Below are positions 60,149 through 64,000 of a DNA stretch of 64,000 nt, piece after piece. The stretch spans positions 1,475,001 to 1,539,000 of the forward strand of contig NZ_CP007033.1 in NCBI RefSeq assembly GCF_000512895.1. The letters are read 5' to 3'. Under the pieces are notes generated by a model. That model did no database searches. It saw nothing but the letters and a program-made list of their open reading frames with translations, and was not told the origin of the DNA. Positions within the stretch are counted from its first letter, which is position 1. Every line of letters begins with the position of its first letter. The position numbers and the translations under genes were made by a program. Origin of the DNA: Dehalobacter restrictus DSM 9455 (lineage in GTDB: Bacteria > Bacillota > Desulfitobacteriia > Desulfitobacteriales > Syntrophobotulaceae).

Positions 60149-61171
60149 TCAGGCATTGCTGCAGAGCTGATCAGCTATTTTCCGTAGTCTGGTATCCGCC
60201 GTACAAAAAATAACCTGACGGAAACGTGATAGTTCCTGCAGATAAGCCAGTGCTTTCTTCCAAAATCCCTCGGTTCCGTTCATTGATCCGGCCAGAAAGA
60301 ACAGAGGAATCTCAATGCTGCTGTCCTCAAGAGCGGCTTCAGCAAGGGCCAGACGGTAAGCAAAATAATACGAATAGGCTTCGGCCATCATCATTTCTTT
60401 TTTATCCGACAGGTTCAACGAAAATGCCCGCCTCAAAAACCGCTGCGCTTTAATCTTTAAAACAATGCCGTTCTCGGTCTGCCATTTTTGCAGCGAGGCT
60501 TCAAGCAGTTCCGCTGTATCATCAAGGGTATGCTGTAATTCCTGATAGGTCTGCCATTGCTGTTTTACGCTCCCAAGTTTTTTCTCCAGGTCATGGTCAA
60601 TTTTCACAGCCTGACTATCCTGAAGGTCTTTACGGATCTTCTGTAGCCGGCTGTTTCTCTCCGAAAGCGCCTGGCGGGAAGCCGCCAGGGCGGCCAACCT
60701 TTCTTCTTCTGGCAGACATGCTTCACGTTCCAGTTCGGCAAGCGGTTCCAAAGTTCTGGACAGTTGATCCAGATTCCGCTTATTTAAGGCGATATCATAC
60801 TGTTCTTTCAGTAAATCATATTCTTTTTCAGTTTCTTCTTTGATCCGCAGTTCACGCGCAATCAGCAGCACGGCCTCAAAGACCTCGTCGATATCGGCAT
60901 CAGACGAGATCCGGTTCTGCAATTTTTCGCGCAGTTGTGATGCATATTCCTGCAGTTTCTGTTCTGTTTCCTGCTGTTGTCCTGTCTGTGCCTGCAGCGT
61001 CTGAAGCATTTCCGTGATATGGCTGTTTTTTTGCTGGTACTCGTCCCAACCGCTTTTCCAGGACGGAAAATCGGCTGCATTAACCATCTTAAAAGCTTGT
61101 TGCAGCCGCTGACTGTGGGACAGGATGATTCTGAGCAGTCCTTTTTCCCTTGCAGCTTTTTTCCTGACCAC
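60149..61171 (-). CDS. C-terminal half of a degenerate SbcC/YhaN-like protein
   Basis: 340 residues, mostly coiled coil (about 30-230), ending in a segment that matches the C-terminal ATPase lobe of YhaN-like proteins: AEAYSYYFAYRLALAEAAL sits where the ABC signature (LSxGT..QLYLALRLALAE) is expected, and IPLFFLAGSMNGTEGFW replaces the Walker B LPLILDD. Thus neither motif is recognisable. GTG 61171 lies one base after the stop of the preceding gene and has no clear ribosome binding site; the frame is open upstream of it, so it could result from a frameshift in one longer gene. Confidence 0.6.
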   Translation of the reverse strand: MVRKKAAREKGLLRIILSHSQRLQQAFKMVNAADFPSWKSGWDEYQQKNSHITEMLQTLQAQTGQQQETEQKLQEYASQLREKLQNRISSDADIDEVFEAVLLIARELRIKEETEKEYDLLKEQYDIALNKRNLDQLSRTLEPLAELEREACLPEEERLAALAASRQALSERNSRLQKIRKDLQDSQAVKIDHDLEKKLGSVKQQWQTYQELQHTLDDTAELLEASLQKWQTENGIVLKIKAQRFLRRAFSLNLSDKKEMMMAEAYSYYFAYRLALAEAALEDSSIEIPLFFLAGSMNGTEGFWKKALAYLQELSRFRQVIFCTADTRLRKIADQLCSNA

Positions 61172-61172
61172 G

Positions 61173-62378
61173 TTATAATCCGTCTGCAGCCTGATATTTT
61201 TGCAGAAGCTTTGTCAGACGTGAAGCCAATCGGTCTTCAATACTGACTGCCCCGGACCGCCGGATGACCCTGCGGTCAATCATGCGTCCAAGTACAGAGT
61301 CCTGCCATTTTTTCAGACGTGCGTATGATCGGGCAAGTGAACGTCGGTCTTTGTCAGTCACACCGGCGATCAGCGCATATTTTTTGAGCTTGGCTTTTTC
61401 TTTAGAAAGAGACCTTTCCAGTTCCTTCGCGGTATCAGCCAAACCGGCAAAGCCTTCAAGCTCCTTCTGCGCGGCACGAAGCTCTTCTTCGGCGCTGCGT
61501 AAGTGCTGCTCCTCATTTTCCGGCAGTTGCCGATAGCCGGATGATCTTAGAGAATCCTGAAGCTCATGGATGGCCTGAGTCTGCCGGGTGATCAAAGCTT
61601 CGCCCTGTTCTGCCTCTTTTTGAATCAAGGCCCAGGCATAACACTCTTCCCGCAAACCTTCAATCATGTCCCAGTCAACCTGTTTATCCTGAACAACGGC
61701 CGTCAATCGAATCCCGGTATCCCTGCGCAGTTCTTCGAGGCGGGCAAGTTCCCCCTGCAGACGACGCAATTCCCGGTAATCAGGGTTCTCTCTCAGGATG
61801 ATAAGCCGCTGTTGAACCTTTTTCATCTCAGCAATTTTTTCTGTCAGGAGATGCTGTTCAGCCTGTAGGTTTTTGATTTCGATCTGCAGAAAGCGCTGTT
61901 CTTCCTGCCGGTGGTTTGCTTCTTCCCAATCTCGTCTTAATGCCTCATACTCGGCTTTGACCTGAGCCATTCCATCCGCCTGTTCTTCGACGCGTTCTTT
62001 TGCCCTGGCCAGGGCGTCATGCACCCGTACCAGGGAAAGCTCTTCATTTCCGACCTGCTGGAGATTGGAGACCCTTCGGTACAAACCATGCTTATTGGTA
62101 TCCGGCCAGACAATAAAGCCGCCCTGCCGGATTGCCTCAAAAGTCATATGCAAACCTGTCTGTTCACCGGAAAGCAGGATTTCTGACAATCCTTGTCTTT
62201 TCCGCTTGTCTGACGGTACCGCCGATACCCGGTCGTCATAGTATTCCTGCAGTAATTGATACAAAGCTTTTGCCAGTTCGGGTTCCTCCAGATGCAGCAC
62301 CGTAAAATCCCCGGGTAAGGACCACTCCGTATCCCCGAGCAGCGGATGCCCCTGCAGCCCAATCTTATCAATCCTCAT
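61173..62378 (-). CDS. N-terminal half of a degenerate SbcC/YhaN-like protein
   Basis: 401 residues. The first 45 residues align by eye with the N-terminal ATPase lobe of YhaN/SbcC proteins (MRIDKIGLQGHPLLGDTEWS ... LPGDFTVLHLEEPELAKALY), but the Walker A GPNEAGKST position reads HLEEPELAK, with no P-loop. Long coiled coils follow (about 120-350). ATG 62378 overlaps the stop of the nuclease-like gene upstream by 11 bases, preceded by GGGA. Together with the next gene it totals about 740 residues, near the size of a small YhaN. ATP binding seems lost. Confidence 0.6.
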   Translation of the reverse strand: MRIDKIGLQGHPLLGDTEWSLPGDFTVLHLEEPELAKALYQLLQEYYDDRVSAVPSDKRKRQGLSEILLSGEQTGLHMTFEAIRQGGFIVWPDTNKHGLYRRVSNLQQVGNEELSLVRVHDALARAKERVEEQADGMAQVKAEYEALRRDWEEANHRQEEQRFLQIEIKNLQAEQHLLTEKIAEMKKVQQRLIILRENPDYRELRRLQGELARLEELRRDTGIRLTAVVQDKQVDWDMIEGLREECYAWALIQKEAEQGEALITRQTQAIHELQDSLRSSGYRQLPENEEQHLRSAEEELRAAQKELEGFAGLADTAKELERSLSKEKAKLKKYALIAGVTDKDRRSLARSYARLKKWQDSVLGRMIDRRVIRRSGAVSIEDRLASRLTKLLQKYQAADGL

Positions 62379-63522
62379 AATCTTCCCGTCCCTGACTGAT
62401 TGCGGCCAATCCAATTTTCTGAACTAATTCCCAACGCCGCTGTTCTTCAGGCCGGTTTTCTGAAGAAAGGCGTTTTTGGATCTCTCTCCTGAATACTTCG
62501 GTTAAATCCGGGAAGCCGCTGGTTTGGCGTCTTATAACATTGCCATCGGCGCAAAGAGCCGGACCAGACTGGGATGTATGGTAAACCTCAAAGTAGCTGA
62601 AGTCTTCGGAGAGAAGCTGATGCAAAGTCTGGACTGTACTTTCCTGATCCAGATATGGCCCAGACAGAACAATCCGGAACAAATCCCTTTGCCGTTCTTC
62701 TTTCGTTGTATCCGCCAAAAGCCCGCTAGCAATCTCATTCGGTTCAGCCGCCTGCGGCCAGAACTTTTCAATATAGTTCCGTCTGCCAAGTTCCACAAAA
62801 TCAACCTGTGTCAATTTCCCGTCTGTTTCTCCAAAAAGCACGCCATGCGGTCCGCTGTCCTGAAAACTCCTGGCTTCAGGTGATCCGCAATCTGCCCAGA
62901 AAGTATCACCGATCTGATGCAGCCCACTGAATTTCTGCTGATGCCCTAACGCCAGATAGGTTAAACCACTTGCTGTAATCGTCTCTGGTTCCAGAGGAAT
63001 AAACCTATCCGTATTTTGTGGGGACGCTATCTCTGCATGGAGCAGCATCATCTGAATAGGTACGTTGTGTAAGGCAGGCTGAATCATCCCCAGATCAATC
63101 CGCTCCTGACGGTAATTCGTCCATCCCGAGCCATAGATGACAGTTCCTTTGGCCGGAATTTCAATATGGCTGACGCCCCCCGCAAAGATATGAACATTAT
63201 CGGGCCATTCAGCAAAACGGTAGGCCGAAGAAATGACCAAAGGATCCTTATCCCCAGGAGTGATAAAGACACGGGTGTCCTTCAAGCCGGAGAACGACCT
63301 GTAGACACGTTCGACCGTTTCTTTACGCGCATTCTCTTGGTCGAATAAATCCCCTGTCACATACAGAAAATCCACTTTTTCTTTTTGGCAAAGCGTCAGG
63401 ACGGCTTCGAAAGTATGCCATAAGTCCTGATTGCGCATTGCTGTCCAGCAAGCCGGTCCTTCCCAAGAACGGCTGTCAAATTGAAATCCGGCACAATGCA
63501 CAAAACGGATGGTACTCGCCAT
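62368..63522 (-). CDS. SbcD/YhaO-like metallophosphoesterase with degenerate metal site
   Basis: 384 residues of the Mre11/SbcD/YhaO family. Motif II (TGDLFD) and the motif IV His (LLHAEI) remain, but motif I reads HCAGFQFD (Gly12 and Gln14 in place of the Asp and His of ADxH), motif III reads PGDKDP in place of PGNHDP, and motif V reads LGHQQK in place of LGHxHK. Four or more ligands are thus changed, so nuclease activity is doubtful. ATG 63522 follows GAGGTG. It overlaps the SbcC-like gene, the normal SbcD-SbcC arrangement. Confidence 0.75.
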   Translation of the reverse strand: MASTIRFVHCAGFQFDSRSWEGPACWTAMRNQDLWHTFEAVLTLCQKEKVDFLYVTGDLFDQENARKETVERVYRSFSGLKDTRVFITPGDKDPLVISSAYRFAEWPDNVHIFAGGVSHIEIPAKGTVIYGSGWTNYRQERIDLGMIQPALHNVPIQMMLLHAEIASPQNTDRFIPLEPETITASGLTYLALGHQQKFSGLHQIGDTFWADCGSPEARSFQDSGPHGVLFGETDGKLTQVDFVELGRRNYIEKFWPQAAEPNEIASGLLADTTKEERQRDLFRIVLSGPYLDQESTVQTLHQLLSEDFSYFEVYHTSQSGPALCADGNVIRRQTSGFPDLTEVFRREIQKRLSSENRPEEQRRWELVQKIGLAAISQGREDYED

Positions 63523-63718
63523 TTTTTCACACCTCACCCTGATAACACCAAAACATCAATCGCTCGTCACTTACCAGCCATGTAAACATCGCAGCAAGCG
63601 GGCTGTTTGCAGCCAATACGATTTCCCAAGTATGCTGTTATGTTAGTTCTTGGAGACCCCGGCAAATTCCTGCTTACAATTGCAACTTACTTTTTAGCTC
63701 GATAAAAAATAGAAAATA

Positions 63719-63740
63719 AAAGCCAGAAATCTTCTGGCTA
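63719..63740 (-). terminator. Terminator after the partial gene at the window end
   Basis: On the minus strand AGCCAGAAGATTTCTGGCT folds into a stem with a short loop, followed by TTTATTTTC, about 35 bases after the stop codon at 63775. Confidence 0.75.
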
Positions 63741-63774
63741 AGATTCTGCATATTTTCATACAGAAAAACCGCAT

Positions 63775-64000
63775 TTAGACAGATTTCTGGTTGATTCGAG
63801 CCAAGCGTCTGCGGCGGACAGCGATCCTGTAAATCGCAAAAATAATCAGCGCTATAACAACAAGAACAACAGTGTAGACCGTCAGGGTTATTTTGTTCGG
63901 ATTGGCGAGCAGGGATATTGGATGATGACTGTTGTCTACCACTTTTCTTCCAAGTACCATGCCGTAATCATCGGAAATCGTTGGAACTCCGCCGACTTTA
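63775..64000 (-). CDS. Partial gene: C-terminus of a membrane-anchored protein
   Basis: The last ~75 residues of a gene that enters from beyond the window. The readable part runs VGGVPTISDDYGMVLGRKVV, then a single membrane helix (ITLTVYTVVLVVIALIIFAIY) and a basic cytoplasmic end (RRRRLARINQKSV). A secreted enzyme with a C-terminal anchor, for example a D-Ala-D-Ala carboxypeptidase, would fit this arrangement, but the visible part is too short to assign. The frame stays open to the window edge, so the ATG at 63960 is probably internal. Confidence 0.6.
   Translation of the reverse strand, partial: KVGGVPTISDDYGMVLGRKVVDNSHHPISLLANPNKITLTVYTVVLVVIALIIFAIYRIAVRRRRLARINQKSV

Overview
The window looks like the chromosome of a low-to-mid GC, anaerobic, flagellated, spore-forming Firmicute, most probably of the Peptococcaceae/Desulfitobacteriaceae group (Dehalobacter, Syntrophobotulus or Desulfitobacterium-like). 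This placement is an inference from gene content and was not checked by a database search. The supporting content is an MtrH-type corrinoid methyltransferase beside a cobalamin-riboswitch cobT, indolepyruvate:ferredoxin oxidoreductase with aryl-CoA ligases, a GerW/YtfJ spore gene, MotAB/CheV, c-di-GMP enzymes, and strong AGGAGG-type ribosome binding sites.

Layout. 1-5.4 kb: FMN-dependent glutamate-synthase-like protein, a membrane GAF-like protein, MtrH-like methyltransferase, B12 riboswitch and cobT. 5.4-10.2 kb: an AgrB-like peptide protease without visible AgrD, an exported protein, motA-motB and a membrane diguanylate cyclase. 10.2-21 kb: NYN/LOTUS protein, two tandem topoisomerase III genes, a ytfI-like (DUF2953) gene broken by a -1 frame change at a slippery A-tract followed by ytfJ, cheV, a DbpA-type helicase, a 105-bp inverted-repeat element, and a decayed EAL-HDOD gene. 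21-30 kb: the leftward cluster iorA-iorB-paaK-acyl-CoA synthetase-adenine deaminase, then guaB. 30.3-32.2 kb: an IS30-type element, apparently nested in an older element flanked by 13-bp direct repeats. 32-40 kb: cysteine synthase, ABC exporter, a CWB2-HtrA surface protease, a PEGA/deacetylase protein and an ACT-metallo-beta-lactamase fusion.

40.1-46.3 kb is the most interesting part: a leftward comX-comQ-comP-comA-like quorum-sensing cluster. It has a 64-residue peptide ending in Trp, a DDxxD isoprenyl transferase, a PDZ/multi-TM histidine kinase and a LuxR-type regulator. comP and comA are separated by an IS110-family element, the kinase has Leu at the expected phosphoacceptor His, and the cluster is bracketed by two similar ~42-bp copies of the 3' end of the neighbouring metallo-beta-lactamase gene.

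46.4-57.9 kb: a membrane protein, a hydrolase, a frameshifted ybjQ gene cut from its upstream region by an IS4-type element with matching termini, a GGDEF/HD-GYP gene behind a consensus promoter, 18-bp repeats and a c-di-GMP-I riboswitch, agmatine-to-putrescine genes aguB/aguA, and a PilZ-XRE/cupin-acyl-CoA synthetase operon. 58-64 kb: an AEC transporter, mutY, and a compact SbcD/SbcC-like (YhaO/YhaN-like) set in which the nuclease has lost key metal ligands and the split ATPase has lost its recognisable Walker motifs. No tRNA, rRNA or CRISPR array was seen.
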